DNA of 46,554 nucleotides, taken from assembly GCA_001769295.1 (NCBI GenBank), contig MEOR01000104.1, positions 1-46,554 on the forward strand, written 5' to 3'. Of the stretch, positions 8,210 to 17,415 are shown one piece after another; position 1 is the stretch's first letter, and each line of letters begins with the position of its first letter. The DNA comes from Bacteroidetes bacterium GWF2_49_14. Its GTDB lineage: Bacteria > Bacteroidota > Bacteroidia > Bacteroidales > UBA12481. The translations under genes and the position numbers were made by a program. Below the pieces are notes generated by a model. That model did not search any database. It had not been told where the DNA came from and saw only the letters and a program-made list of their open reading frames with translations.

Positions 8210-9391
8210 ATGAATACTAAAGACAAAGGCTTTAACACCAAACTGATTCATGCCGGGGTTTTCGAGGACGAATTCGGCAGTGCAACGGTACCGATTTATC
8301 AGAGTTCAACCTTCCGGTTCAAAAGCGCCCAGGATGGGGCGGATTGTTTCTCGGGAAAGAGTAAGGGGTTTATTTATACCCGGATTGCCAATCCCACGAT
8401 CCGGGTACTGGAAAAAAATGTTGCTGAACTTGAGAACGGGTACGACGGAATTGCAACCAGTTCCGGAATGGGTGCCATCAGCAGCGTATACCTGGCTTTG
8501 CTGGGTGCCGGTCAGCACATTGTGAGCTCTGATGCCGTTTACGGTCCCGCCCGGGGTCTGCTGGAACAGGACTTCAGCCGCTTCAATGTTGAGTCAACCT
8601 TCGTCAACACCGCATCAACGGACGAGATCCTTGCTGCCATCCGGCCGAATACTAAAGTCCTTTACGTTGAGACGCCGGCCAATCCCACCATGAACATCAC
8701 CGACATTGCGGCATGTGCCCGTATTGCCAGGGAAAATAATTTGCTTTTGGTTGTTGACAATACTTTCTGCTCACCGTATCTCCAAAAGCCTCTCGACCTG
8801 GGTGCCGATGTGGTTCTGCATTCGGTAACCAAGTTTATCAACGGCCATGCGGATATTGTGGGAGGAGTGATTATTGCCAAAGACCCGGAAATCTACAAGC
8901 GAATCCGCCATTCCATGGTGTACCTGGGGAACAACATGGACCCAACCCAGGCATTTATGGTCATCCGGGGCTTGAAGACCCTGGCCATCCGAATTGAGCG
9001 GGCCCAGGAAAATGCAATCAGGGTAGCACATTTCCTGAAGGACCATCCGCGGGTTGCATGGCTCAAGTATCCGGGTTTGGAATCGCATCCGCAGTTTGAA
9101 TTAGCCAAAACACAGATGAGAGGTCCCGGCTCAATGATGAGCTTTGGGCTGAAGGGAGGATATGAGGCAGGAAGATCACTGATGGACAACGTTCACCTCG
9201 CACTTTTGGCAGTATCCCTTGGAGGCGTGGAAACCCTGATCCAGCACCCGGCATCCATGACGCATGCCGGCATGAACGCGGAGAGTAAACTGGCTGCCGG
9301 TATTACTGACGACTTGGTACGCTTTTCTATTGGTATTGAGGATGTTGAGGATATTATTGAAGATTTGGATCAGGCCCTGGCAAAAGTCTGA
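8210..9391 (+). CDS. PLP-dependent Cys/Met metabolism enzyme (methionine gamma-lyase / cystathionine gamma-synthase family)
   Basis: The 393-residue protein is a complete fold-type I enzyme of the Cys/Met metabolism family. It has YTRIANPT (56-63), SSGMGAI for PLP phosphate binding (84-90), Asp184 in VVDNTF, and the PLP lysine Lys208 in HSVTKFINGHAD. Members cleave or exchange C-S bonds: methionine gamma-lyase, cystathionine gamma-lyase, or O-acylhomoserine sulfhydrylase. The catalytic cysteine found in typical methionine gamma-lyases (YGCT) is replaced by proline (YGPA, 111-114), so methionine lysis is not assured. It is 8 bases behind the CGGC gene, suggesting its sulfur or sulfide chemistry serves cofactor or Fe-S metabolism (inference). 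Confidence 0.9.
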   Translation: MNTKDKGFNTKLIHAGVFEDEFGSATVPIYQSSTFRFKSAQDGADCFSGKSKGFIYTRIANPTIRVLEKNVAELENGYDGIATSSGMGAISSVYLALLGAGQHIVSSDAVYGPARGLLEQDFSRFNVESTFVNTASTDEILAAIRPNTKVLYVETPANPTMNITDIAACARIARENNLLLVVDNTFCSPYLQKPLDLGADVVLHSVTKFINGHADIVGGVIIAKDPEIYKRIRHSMVYLGNNMDPTQAFMVIRGLKTLAIRIERAQENAIRVAHFLKDHPRVAWLKYPGLESHPQFELAKTQMRGPGSMMSFGLKGGYEAGRSLMDNVHLALLAVSLGGVETLIQHPASMTHAGMNAESKLAAGITDDLVRFSIGIEDVEDIIEDLDQALAKV

Positions 9392-9421
9392 AAATCTAGC
9401 AGAAGGACCTCTTTCGGATTC

Positions 9422-10696
9422 TTATTCAATATCCCAGATTCCCGCTGCCCGCTCCAGGTTGATAAGGGCTGCCAGGTATTCGTAATGTGTTTCGTAAAAA
9501 CTCTTTCGGATTTCGTTATACGTCCGTTGAGCATTTAGTACATCGAGTAAACTGGTTTCACCCCTTTTGTAGCTGTAAATCTTGTTGTTGAGGATTATTT
9601 CAGCCTCTTTCAGCAGACCGGAATGGAACTCATCAAGTTGCTCCTTTTGAGACTGATAAAGGATAAACGCTTCAGTTACCTCACTGAGTATGATTTGCCT
9701 TGCTTCCTGGTATAGGATCTCCTGCTGTCTTACTGCCAAGTGAGAGGCTGAGAGCTGACCATGGTTCAGGGACGAGAATTTAAGGGGAATTGAAACACCC
9801 AGATTGAATGCATAATGTGACGGTGACGGTGCAATTTCATTAGTGGCTATCGTACTGTAGGATATTCCTGTTTCAATTCCAAGTTCCATAGCGCGGCTTG
9901 CTTTAACCAGGCTGACCATTTTTTCAGAAAGAACCTGGTTCTGTCGGGCCTCCTGAAGTTCCAACCGGTTTTCCATCGCTTTTTCAACCAGCCATGGAAA
10001 TGAGAAGTCTCTCAGGGTGTACTCCAGAGAACCAACCGGGAAGCAAGCGCTATCCGCACCTACTGATCCTCTTAAAAGGTCCATCTGAATCAGTGATATC
10101 CTTCGTGTAGCCTCTGCCCGGATCACTTCATTCTTTTGCATCCTGGCCTCGATAGCCGACTGTCTCGCATCCACTTCCATAATCATGCCGGCATGGTATC
10201 GGATGCTGTCAGCTTTTGCCAGCTCAAGCATCCGGATTAAATTGTCCTGCTGAATATCGGCTAGCAGCTTCTCTTTAAGGGCATTGTAGTAAACGAGTGC
10301 AGCCTCGGCCCTCAAGTTTTGAAAATAAACCTGCAGGACCAAAGCTGTCAGTTCCTTTTCTGATTTTGCCAATCCGATCCTTGCACCACGTAAATTGCCC
10401 AGATTTAACGAATAGCTGACCCCGGCATCCAAACCCCTTCCCATTTGCAGGATCTTGTCCTGATTGTCTGTGTATGCGACTGCGATTTCAGGATCATTAA
10501 AAACCCTGGCCGCGTTCAATGCCGCATCTGCTATCCGGAGATTGTATTGTCCGGCCAGATAAGAAAGATTTCCCTTTGCAACATGGGCGAGATATTCATT
10601 TATCCCGATAGGCTTTTCTGGTCCGGTTCCGTTGTCCTGAGCCTGCACCTGGTTACTTGCCAGCATCAGGGCAATAATGATAATGGTTTTCTTCAT
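9422..10696 (-). CDS. TolC-family outer membrane efflux protein (CusC/CzcC-like)
   Basis: Starting at the ATG at 10696, the protein is 424 residues with a signal peptide ending near QVQAQ. The frame is open 27 codons further upstream, but that lies within the RND gene and lacks a signal peptide start. The rest shows long helical segments with the typical internal duplication (two outer-membrane-efflux domains, about 35-210 and 235-420, the second ending with LLDVLNAQRTYNE). It forms the outer-membrane channel of the tripartite metal exporter. The start codon comes one base after the RND stop codon, so translation is coupled. Confidence 0.9.
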   Translation of the reverse strand: MKKTIIIIALMLASNQVQAQDNGTGPEKPIGINEYLAHVAKGNLSYLAGQYNLRIADAALNAARVFNDPEIAVAYTDNQDKILQMGRGLDAGVSYSLNLGNLRGARIGLAKSEKELTALVLQVYFQNLRAEAALVYYNALKEKLLADIQQDNLIRMLELAKADSIRYHAGMIMEVDARQSAIEARMQKNEVIRAEATRRISLIQMDLLRGSVGADSACFPVGSLEYTLRDFSFPWLVEKAMENRLELQEARQNQVLSEKMVSLVKASRAMELGIETGISYSTIATNEIAPSPSHYAFNLGVSIPLKFSSLNHGQLSASHLAVRQQEILYQEARQIILSEVTEAFILYQSQKEQLDEFHSGLLKEAEIILNNKIYSYKRGETSLLDVLNAQRTYNEIRKSFYETHYEYLAALINLERAAGIWDIE

Positions 10697-10697
10697 T

Positions 10698-13600
10698 TTA
10701 CTGGCTAATGATGATCTTTTCATCCGCGGGTTCGTTATATTTTCTCTCAAGCATGTAATAGAGAGCAGGCAAAGCATAAAGGGTAATCAGGGTTCCGAAG
10801 GCCAGACCATAAACAATGACGGTTGCCAACGGCCTTTGCACATCAGATCCGATATTTGTTGAAAGTGATGCCGGAATCAGTCCGATAATCGCCACTGTTG
10901 CGGTAATCAGCACTGGCCTGAAACATTGAATGGTACCGTCAATAACGGATTTTTTCAATTCAATGCCTTTGGTCCGCAATTGATTTATCCGGGTGATAAT
11001 GATCACTCCGTTTTGTATGAAAACACCAAACAATGCAATGAACCCAACAGCTGAGGATACATTAAAGGTCATCCCGGTAATATTGAGTGCCAGCATCCCT
11101 CCAAACAGTGAAAATGGCAGTAGGCTTATAAGAAAACCGGCCTGACGGAAAATGCCAAAGGCTCCGAATAAAAGCAGGAACATTATCGCAAGGGCTAATG
11201 GCACAATAATGAACAGGCGCGCATATGCCCGTTTCTGACTGTCGAATTGCCCGCCCCAGTGGATTCTGAATGCACCGTGATCATAGTTGACCCCTTCCTG
11301 GATCTTCTGGCGGGCTTCATCAAGGAATGAGGTCATGTCGCGGCCTCTGAGATTGACCCTGACTGTGAGAAAACGGTGGTTGCTTTCTCTGTTGATAATG
11401 CTGGGGCCCATGGTTGTTTTGATCTCCGCAATCTGGGATAGGGGAATTTTTGCGCCGCTTACCGAAGTAAGCATCAAAGAGCCAATAGCTTCCGGGGTAT
11501 TACGGTGAATTTCATTATACCTGCAAATCACATCATAAACCTTATTCCCGATGAAAATCTGTGAAATGGCAGCCCCCCCGATGGCAACCTCGATCAATTC
11601 CGAAACATCTGATACGTTTAGTCCATATTGTGCAATTTTATCCCGGTCTGCCAGAATCTGCAACTGCGGAACGGGAGGCTCCTGCTCGATATTGACATCA
11701 GCGGCTCCTGGAATCGGACGGATAATGTTGCATATATTTTCGGCTATATGCCGTGCTTCCGGCAGATCCTCCCCGTAAATCTTGATTGCCAGATCACTGT
11801 GAGACCCGGCAATCTGGTCCATGACCATATCAATGATTGGTTGGGAAAAACCTACCTGATAACCGGGCAATTCAGCCAGATCACCGGCAATCTGATCCAC
11901 CAGTTCTTTCTTTTTTTTCCCCTTTTCCCATTGTTTGTAAGGAGTTAATCCAACCGAGCATTCAATATGCGAGGTGGAAAATGGATCAACCCCTTCATCA
12001 TCACGTCCGACCTGGGTCATTACATAGGTAACCTCCTCATATTTCATGATATGGCTTCGGAGAGTGTTAGCCATTTCTTTGGATTTATCAAGTGCAATGC
12101 CAGTAGGCAACTGAACCTGCAACCATAAGGAGCCTTCATCAAGTGTGGGGAGAAAATCCTTTCCAACGGTAATGCTTAGAATAACGGTTGTTGCGAGGAT
12201 AATAACAAGTGGCAGAAATACTTTTTTTGGTTTATCCAATATCTTTTTCGTCCTGCTCAGATATAATCCGGTAAGATGCTCAAGCCATTTGTTATGGTAT
12301 ATTTTGCGGGGTTTCCTGAAGATCGCATAAGCCAGACCGGGCATTAAAAGCAGGGCAACCAGCATGGCCCCGATCAGGGCAAATCCAATGGTGAAAGCCA
12401 TTGGGGCAAACATCTTTTTCTCAATTCTTTCAAAGGCGAAAAGAGGAAGATAAGCCATAATAATGATTAGCAAGGAAAAAAAGATGGGCTTGGCAACGGC
12501 AACACTACGGGTGGTGATATCCCGGATATCAAGGTATTCCCTGGGGTGATCCTCACGCTTCTTCAGAATGGTTTCCATCATTATTATGGAGCCTTCCACG
12601 ATGATTCCGAAATCAATGGCACCTAACGACAGCAGGTTGGCTGGTATTCCTGTAAGATGCATCAGAATAAAGGCAAAAAGCAGGGCCAGAGGAATTGTTA
12701 TGGCTACCAGAACTGCTCCTCGCCAGCTGCCCAGAAAAGCAATAAGGGCGGCCAAAACCAGAAAAACCCCGAAAAGAAGAGTGTGGGACACCGTAGTAAG
12801 TGTAGCATTTACCAAGTTTCTCCGGTCCATAAACACATGGATGTGAATACCTTCTGGAAGAATCTCGTTGTTTAGCTCTTCAATAGCTGCACTTACTCCT
12901 TCCAGTACTTCAGAGGGATTCTGGTAGCGGAGCAGCTGTACAATTCCTTCGACCCCATCCGATAAATCACGCTGGTGGTCCGTGTAGCTAAGTATGCCCT
13001 TGCGCTCAAGGTTTCCATATTTGAGTTCACCCAGATCGTTCAGGTAAACCGGAAAGCCATGATTCGTCTTGATTACTACCTTGCCAAGATCCTCGAGGTT
13101 TTTCATCAGGCCGATTCCTCTCACCACAAAGGATAGGTCGCCGCGTGTGATCACACTTCCACCCGAGTTGGCACTGTTTTTTTCAACTTGCTGGATGACT
13201 TCACTTAAGGAAAGGGAATATTTCTCAAGTTTTCTCGGATCAATCTCAATCTGGAATTGTGTTGTAATTCCGCCAAAGTTGCTCACCTCGGCAACCCCTG
13301 TAATCTCTTTAATACGAGGTATAATGACCCACTTCTGGAGATCGGTGAGTTCCCGCAAGGTATGGTTCTTGCTCTGGAGCACATACCGGCATACCTCCCC
13401 TGTGGGCGAGGTCAGCGGGTTTAACCCGGGTTGAGCTTCAAAGGGAAGTTCAATACCCTCAATTCGCTCCTTAGTGCGCTGACGGGCCCAGTAATCATCA
13501 GTACCGTCATCAAAAACCAGTAAAATGGTGGATACTCCAAACATGTTCTTGCTGCGCATCGTATGCAGGCCGGGAAGTCCGTTCAGCTCCCGTTCGATCG

Positions 13601-13799
13601 GAATGGTTATCTGCTGCTCGATCTCCTCAGCCGCCAATCCGGGTACCTGGGTGACTACCTGGACTGTCACATCAGCGATATCAGGGTATGCATCAACGGG
13701 AAGCCGGGTCCATGAATAGATTCCGAAAGCAGCAATCAAACCAAAAATGGACGCAACTAAAAGACGCCTTCGAATCAGCAGTTCTATAAACTTATCCAT
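10698..13799 (-). CDS. Heavy-metal RND efflux pump, CusA/CzcA family
   Basis: The 1033-residue inner-membrane protein has the RND architecture: a first TM helix (about 11-30), a large periplasmic loop, six TM helices (about 335-540), a second loop, and a last TM block (about 860-1010). The transmembrane motif DFGIIVEGSIIMME marks the heavy-metal-efflux (HME) branch, where Asp and Glu relay protons in CzcA. It pumps metal cations from periplasm or cytosol by proton antiport. It sits between the adaptor (12 bases upstream) and the TolC-like gene. Whether it moves Cu/Ag or Zn/Co/Cd is not decided; I did not find a clear Cus-type methionine cluster by eye. Confidence 0.93.
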   Translation of the reverse strand: MDKFIELLIRRRLLVASIFGLIAAFGIYSWTRLPVDAYPDIADVTVQVVTQVPGLAAEEIEQQITIPIERELNGLPGLHTMRSKNMFGVSTILLVFDDGTDDYWARQRTKERIEGIELPFEAQPGLNPLTSPTGEVCRYVLQSKNHTLRELTDLQKWVIIPRIKEITGVAEVSNFGGITTQFQIEIDPRKLEKYSLSLSEVIQQVEKNSANSGGSVITRGDLSFVVRGIGLMKNLEDLGKVVIKTNHGFPVYLNDLGELKYGNLERKGILSYTDHQRDLSDGVEGIVQLLRYQNPSEVLEGVSAAIEELNNEILPEGIHIHVFMDRRNLVNATLTTVSHTLLFGVFLVLAALIAFLGSWRGAVLVAITIPLALLFAFILMHLTGIPANLLSLGAIDFGIIVEGSIIMMETILKKREDHPREYLDIRDITTRSVAVAKPIFFSLLIIIMAYLPLFAFERIEKKMFAPMAFTIGFALIGAMLVALLLMPGLAYAIFRKPRKIYHNKWLEHLTGLYLSRTKKILDKPKKVFLPLVIILATTVILSITVGKDFLPTLDEGSLWLQVQLPTGIALDKSKEMANTLRSHIMKYEEVTYVMTQVGRDDEGVDPFSTSHIECSVGLTPYKQWEKGKKKKELVDQIAGDLAELPGYQVGFSQPIIDMVMDQIAGSHSDLAIKIYGEDLPEARHIAENICNIIRPIPGAADVNIEQEPPVPQLQILADRDKIAQYGLNVSDVSELIEVAIGGAAISQIFIGNKVYDVICRYNEIHRNTPEAIGSLMLTSVSGAKIPLSQIAEIKTTMGPSIINRESNHRFLTVRVNLRGRDMTSFLDEARQKIQEGVNYDHGAFRIHWGGQFDSQKRAYARLFIIVPLALAIMFLLLFGAFGIFRQAGFLISLLPFSLFGGMLALNITGMTFNVSSAVGFIALFGVFIQNGVIIITRINQLRTKGIELKKSVIDGTIQCFRPVLITATVAIIGLIPASLSTNIGSDVQRPLATVIVYGLAFGTLITLYALPALYYMLERKYNEPADEKIIISQ

Positions 13800-13811
13800 G
13801 TTTGCTGTGAT

Positions 13812-14918
13812 TTACTGTAAATAGATGCTGCCGTCACTGACAATGGTTTCGCCTGCCTGGATACCAGAGATTGCTATCACTTTTCCATCAGGAGCAGAAA
13901 TGATTTCAACCTCAGTTTTGAGGTAGCGGTCCACTCCCAGGCTTTTTACAACAAAGGTATGGTCCTCATCCTGAATCAGTGCGGTGGCGGGCAGCAGGAT
14001 CCCTTCATCATGTGCATTACTGAAGGTAACCGTTGCAAACATACCGGGTTTGAGAAGCTGATTCTGATTCTGGCAATCAATAATAACTTCCAGCGAGCGG
14101 GTTTGCTCATCGAGAATCTTGCCGATATATCTCACGAATCCTGTAAATGATTGATCAGGATATGCATTAATGGTTATGCTAACCTCATCCTGATCTTTGA
14201 CCTGGCCGATCATATCTTCCTTCAACTGGGCAATCACCCAAATATTTTTAAGATCAGCGACACAGACCATCGGATCTGAATCAGCGGTAAGATACTGACC
14301 GATTCTGATGGTACTCCTGACGATTTCACCTTTGATCGGAGATCTTACAACCATTGGTTTTCCTACCTCAATTTCCTCCCCGCTAACATTATAGATCGAC
14401 AAAGTGGCAGCCAGGTTTTCAACCTGTCCTTTGGCAATTTCATACTGTAAACGAGCTTCATCCAGCTCTTTCTGAATCCCGACCCCTTTGTCTACAAGGT
14501 CCTGATGACGGCGAAAGTTCAGTTCAGCCACCTGCTTCTCCTGCCTGGCCTGCTGGTACGTTTTAACGGTCTCGAAAAATACGGGCGAATGGATGGAGAA
14601 AAGTGGTGTGCCTGCCCTGACCGATTGGCCGGTTTTAACAAATGACTCAACAATTCGTCCATCAAAAGGAACTGCAATATCAGCAATGCATTCCGGAATA
14701 GCCCGGATCGTTCCGGTTGTGGAACAAGATCTGACCACCGGTTCGGGATGAAGGGTTAAAAGCTTGATTTTTTTCCCTACCGCCGACTCCACGGGTATGA
14801 TAATCGTATCACCCGATGATGTGACATCAAGGTTTGGAGAATTATCATTCTTTTGCCCTTTCGGCTTGCAGGAAAATAAGCTGATGAGGCAGACAAGTAG
14901 TATTAATAATTTTTTCAT
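13812..14918 (-). CDS. RND efflux periplasmic adaptor, lipoprotein (CusB/CzcB-like)
   Basis: The 368-residue protein begins with a lipoprotein signal whose lipobox LFSC puts the acylated Cys at residue 17. It then has the membrane-fusion-protein layout: a half-motif barrel-sandwich (VPFDGRIVESFVKTGQSV, about 84-101), a helical hairpin (about 115-170, coiled-coil-like), the second lipoyl half (VRSPIKGEIVRSTIRIGQYL), and beta-barrel/membrane-proximal domains. It bridges the pump and the TolC-like channel. It is the first gene of the efflux operon, 115 bases from the His-rich protein gene upstream. Confidence 0.92.
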   Translation of the reverse strand: MKKLLILLVCLISLFSCKPKGQKNDNSPNLDVTSSGDTIIIPVESAVGKKIKLLTLHPEPVVRSCSTTGTIRAIPECIADIAVPFDGRIVESFVKTGQSVRAGTPLFSIHSPVFFETVKTYQQARQEKQVAELNFRRHQDLVDKGVGIQKELDEARLQYEIAKGQVENLAATLSIYNVSGEEIEVGKPMVVRSPIKGEIVRSTIRIGQYLTADSDPMVCVADLKNIWVIAQLKEDMIGQVKDQDEVSITINAYPDQSFTGFVRYIGKILDEQTRSLEVIIDCQNQNQLLKPGMFATVTFSNAHDEGILLPATALIQDEDHTFVVKSLGVDRYLKTEVEIISAPDGKVIAISGIQAGETIVSDGSIYLQ

Positions 14919-14960
14919 CCTGTTGCTGTTGAATTCTTGGTTTTACCACAGAGTCTTGAG

Positions 14961-14976
14961 TCCTGATTATTCAGGA
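14961..14976. promoter_or_regulatory. Short inverted repeat upstream of the efflux operon
   Basis: TCCTGA (14961-14966), TTAT loop, TCAGGA (14971-14976). It lies 43 bases upstream of the adaptor ATG on the minus strand. There is no T-tract, so it is more likely an operator or chance than a terminator for the preceding His-rich gene. Confidence 0.25.
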
Positions 14977-15033
14977 TGGAGACGTGATTGATGGAAGAAG
15001 GAAGCCGGAATAATCCAGGTTTGATCGGAAGAA

Positions 15034-15390
15034 TTAACAGGAAGCAGGGGGGGCTCTTAACTGAATATTTTGCTCAAGTTGCTGGCTTCTTGGAACAATG
15101 GCCAAGACAATATAGGACCGGCGATATGTTTGTTCTAGAGCAAACAGTACTGTCCCTAAAGCCAGGGCCAGGGCGAGGAAAAGTGACAGATCATTGATGA
15201 TGGCCAGGCTGGAATCTGAGTGTGAGTGAGCCGGATGTGCAGATGTGGTAATCCCCCCATAGAAGTGGGAGTGTGTGATAACCTGGTCCCCAAGGATATG
15301 GGAATGTGGGAAAAAGGTGATGTTTGCATAATAAAATGAAAACAAAACCAACAATAATGAAGCAAGATATTTACGATCCGGAATAAACAT
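15034..15390 (-). CDS. Small His-rich membrane protein of unknown function
   Basis: From the ATG at 15390 the protein has 118 residues (the frame is open 13 codons further up, to 15429). It shows an N-terminal hydrophobic helix (LASLLLVLFSFYYANITFF), a His-rich loop (PHSHILGD, THSHFYGG, HPAHSHSDS) and a second helix (LSLFLALALALGTVLFAL). The topology suggests a loop on the periplasmic side able to bind metal ions. Small His-rich proteins of this kind are often found beside CusABC operons in Bacteroidota; I do not recognise a named family. It lies upstream of the efflux genes on the same strand and may share their control. Confidence 0.6.
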   Translation of the reverse strand: MFIPDRKYLASLLLVLFSFYYANITFFPHSHILGDQVITHSHFYGGITTSAHPAHSHSDSSLAIINDLSLFLALALALGTVLFALEQTYRRSYIVLAIVPRSQQLEQNIQLRAPPASC

Positions 15391-15536
15391 GTTTTTGGTA
15401 CCGAAAGCCAACAGCCATAGGCCGACCAAATATAGGCTATGTATGGTAAAGAAAAAAGTTTTGCCTTGTGCCGCAAGTTTTTTTATTCCAGGGTTTCTAA
15501 AGTAGTAAAATGTCTAATTTTTAAATATTTACCACT

Positions 15537-15989
15537 ATGAAAAGAATTAGTATTAAAATGTCAGCCCTGACCGCAATCCTCCTGATTGCGATGAACGGGC
15601 TGAACGCCCAGAACTTTCGGGGGAATCAGTATCTGAACAACCAGAGAGGTGCCTGTGTAAACAGCACTGGAATGACTGTTGAACAGCAGGCGCAGGTGCT
15701 TAAAGTATCGGCTGCACACCAGGCAGAAATGGATGCATTACGTGTAAGCCTCCGCTCTTCTACCACATTATCCGAGAGAAATGCTGTCAGGGCTAAAATG
15801 GATCAGAGCCTCCTTTCACATCGGGCTCAAATCATTGAATTGGGCGCAACTCCTGTTAATACACCGCATGCAGGCTTTATCGGAAGAGGCCGGGGAGCCG
15901 GACGCGGGGTTGGTTTGAGGGCTGCTCGCTCCACGGGTTATGGAAGAGGCTTGGGGCCTTGTGGAGGTGGATTGGGCCGTCGCAGGTAA
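15537..15989 (+). CDS. Secreted Spy/CpxP/ZraP-like protein with Gly/Arg-rich tail
   Basis: The 150-residue protein has a signal peptide (ending LNAQ near residue 25), a helical stretch at about 45-105 (MTVEQQAQVLKVSAAHQAEM and following) resembling the metal-sensing Spy/CpxP/ZraP proteins, and a 40-residue tail made mostly of Gly and Arg (GRGRGAGRGVG, GGGLGRRR). These proteins are periplasmic chaperones or zinc-binding stress proteins. It diverges from the His-rich/efflux operon. Weak similarity only: the helix pattern, size and context carry the call. Confidence 0.55.
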   Translation: MKRISIKMSALTAILLIAMNGLNAQNFRGNQYLNNQRGACVNSTGMTVEQQAQVLKVSAAHQAEMDALRVSLRSSTTLSERNAVRAKMDQSLLSHRAQIIELGATPVNTPHAGFIGRGRGAGRGVGLRAARSTGYGRGLGPCGGGLGRRR

Positions 15990-16118
15990 AGTCCGATACT
16001 ATTAAGATTGGTTTATTGCGACCGGATCCAGATTGAGGGGCAATTTCTCCGGGCCGGCCAGGAATTAGTTTAGTGTGCTCTCATTGCACTACACGTTTTT
16101 AGTCCCAGCCAAAAATTG

Positions 16119-16126
16119 TAGCTTTG
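16119..16126 (+). promoter_or_regulatory. Candidate -7 box for the sugar permease gene
   Basis: TAGCTTTG fits TAnnTTTG, 44 bases before the ATG at 16171. A TTTTT stretch ends at 16100, 18 bases upstream, but there is no exact TTTG. The rest of the 15990-16170 spacer shows nothing I could assign. Confidence 0.4.
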
Positions 16127-16170
16127 GCAAACTCTGAACGTAAAACATCTGAAACTAAAATTTTCTGGTC

Positions 16171-17415
16171 ATGATTCAAGAAAAAACCTCTCTTGTCAAA
16201 GTCGACGGTAAGAATTACCTGATCCCCTTTATTCTGGTAACCAGCCTGTTTTTTTTATGGGGTTTTGCCCATAGCCTGCTCGATGTACTGAACAAGCACT
16301 TTCAGGACATTCTGGGAATCACCAAAGCCAAATCAGGCTGGATCCAGGCAGCTTTATACGGAGGTTATTTTCTGATCGGGATTCCGGCCGGACTGTTCAT
16401 GAAGCGTTTCGGATACCGGAAAGGCATTATTACCGGACTGCTGTTATATGTACTAGGTGCCTACATGTTTCTTCCGGCAACGTATGTCCAGACTTTCGAA
16501 TTTACCCTGTTGTGCCTCTTCGTCATTGCATGTGGTCTGACCTTCCTGGAAACGGCCGCCAATCCCTATACAACGGTCCTTGGGCCCCATAAAAGCGCTG
16601 CTCAGCGTATCAATCTTTCCCAATCCTTTAACGGGCTCGGCTGGATGATAGGACCCACCGTCGGCGGGTTTTTAATTCTTGGCAATACCACCGGTGACGG
16701 CGGAAACAAGTTTTCATCTATGGCACTGCCCTACATGATTGTCGGATCATTCGTACTGCTGGTCGCCTTTCTGTTCATCATGACGAAGCTTCCTGAGATC
16801 AAGGAAGAAGAGGCACATCATGAGCCGGGTGCTATTGCCAAACCGTTCTGGAAACAGCGTCATTTTCAGTTTGCAGTTATCGCCCAGTTTTTTTATGTTG
16901 CTGCCCAAACTGGTATTAATAGCTTCTTTATCAATTATGTAACCGAGACAATGCCTGACATTTCACCTGAAAAAGCGGCCTATCTGTTATCTCTTGGGTT
17001 CCTGTTTTTCTGGTTCGGGAGAGTCTCCGGAAGCGTGGTCATGAAATGGATCAAGCCGAACCGGATGATCGCAGTTTATGCGCTGGTTAATGTGATCACC
17101 ATGGTCGTTGTTGTAGCAAATCTGGGCTGGATCTCCCTCATCGCCCTGTTTGTTACCTATTTCTGCATGTCGATCATGTTCCCGACCATTTTTGCACTTG
17201 GAATCAAGGGATTGGGCGACCAGACAAAACAGGCTTCTTCCTATCTGGTTATGGCCATTGTCGGCGGTGCCATCTGTCCGGTTTTTATGGGTATGTTAGC
17301 TGATAAGGTGAATATGCAGATCGGATTCGTCGTTCCGATGGCCTGCTTTATCATCATATTCTTTTTCGGGTATCGCGGGTACAAGGTGCGGGGTCCGAAG
17401 CCTGCCACCATCTAA
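16171..17415 (+). CDS. Sugar MFS transporter, FucP (fucose:H+ symporter) family
   Basis: The 414-residue protein has about 12 membrane helices and clear FucP-family motifs: FFLWGFAHSLLDVLNKHFQ (27-45), LETAANPYTTVLGP (near 130-143) and NLSQSFNGLGWMIGP (about 149-163). The family takes up fucose, glucose, galactose or other sugars with protons. No sugar-metabolism gene is beside it, so the sugar is unknown. The stop overlaps the convergent DmsC gene by four bases. Confidence 0.92.
   Translation: MIQEKTSLVKVDGKNYLIPFILVTSLFFLWGFAHSLLDVLNKHFQDILGITKAKSGWIQAALYGGYFLIGIPAGLFMKRFGYRKGIITGLLLYVLGAYMFLPATYVQTFEFTLLCLFVIACGLTFLETAANPYTTVLGPHKSAAQRINLSQSFNGLGWMIGPTVGGFLILGNTTGDGGNKFSSMALPYMIVGSFVLLVAFLFIMTKLPEIKEEEAHHEPGAIAKPFWKQRHFQFAVIAQFFYVAAQTGINSFFINYVTETMPDISPEKAAYLLSLGFLFFWFGRVSGSVVMKWIKPNRMIAVYALVNVITMVVVVANLGWISLIALFVTYFCMSIMFPTIFALGIKGLGDQTKQASSYLVMAIVGGAICPVFMGMLADKVNMQIGFVVPMACFIIIFFFGYRGYKVRGPKPATI

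Noticed and set aside
6486-9391. Nitrogen fixation locus, on account of two NifX-like genes
   Set aside because: No nifH, nifD, nifK, nifE, nifN or full nifB is present. NifX-like proteins occur widely outside nitrogenase loci.
14961-14976. Rho-independent terminator after the His-rich gene
   Set aside because: The 6-base stem is short and no T-run follows on the minus strand.
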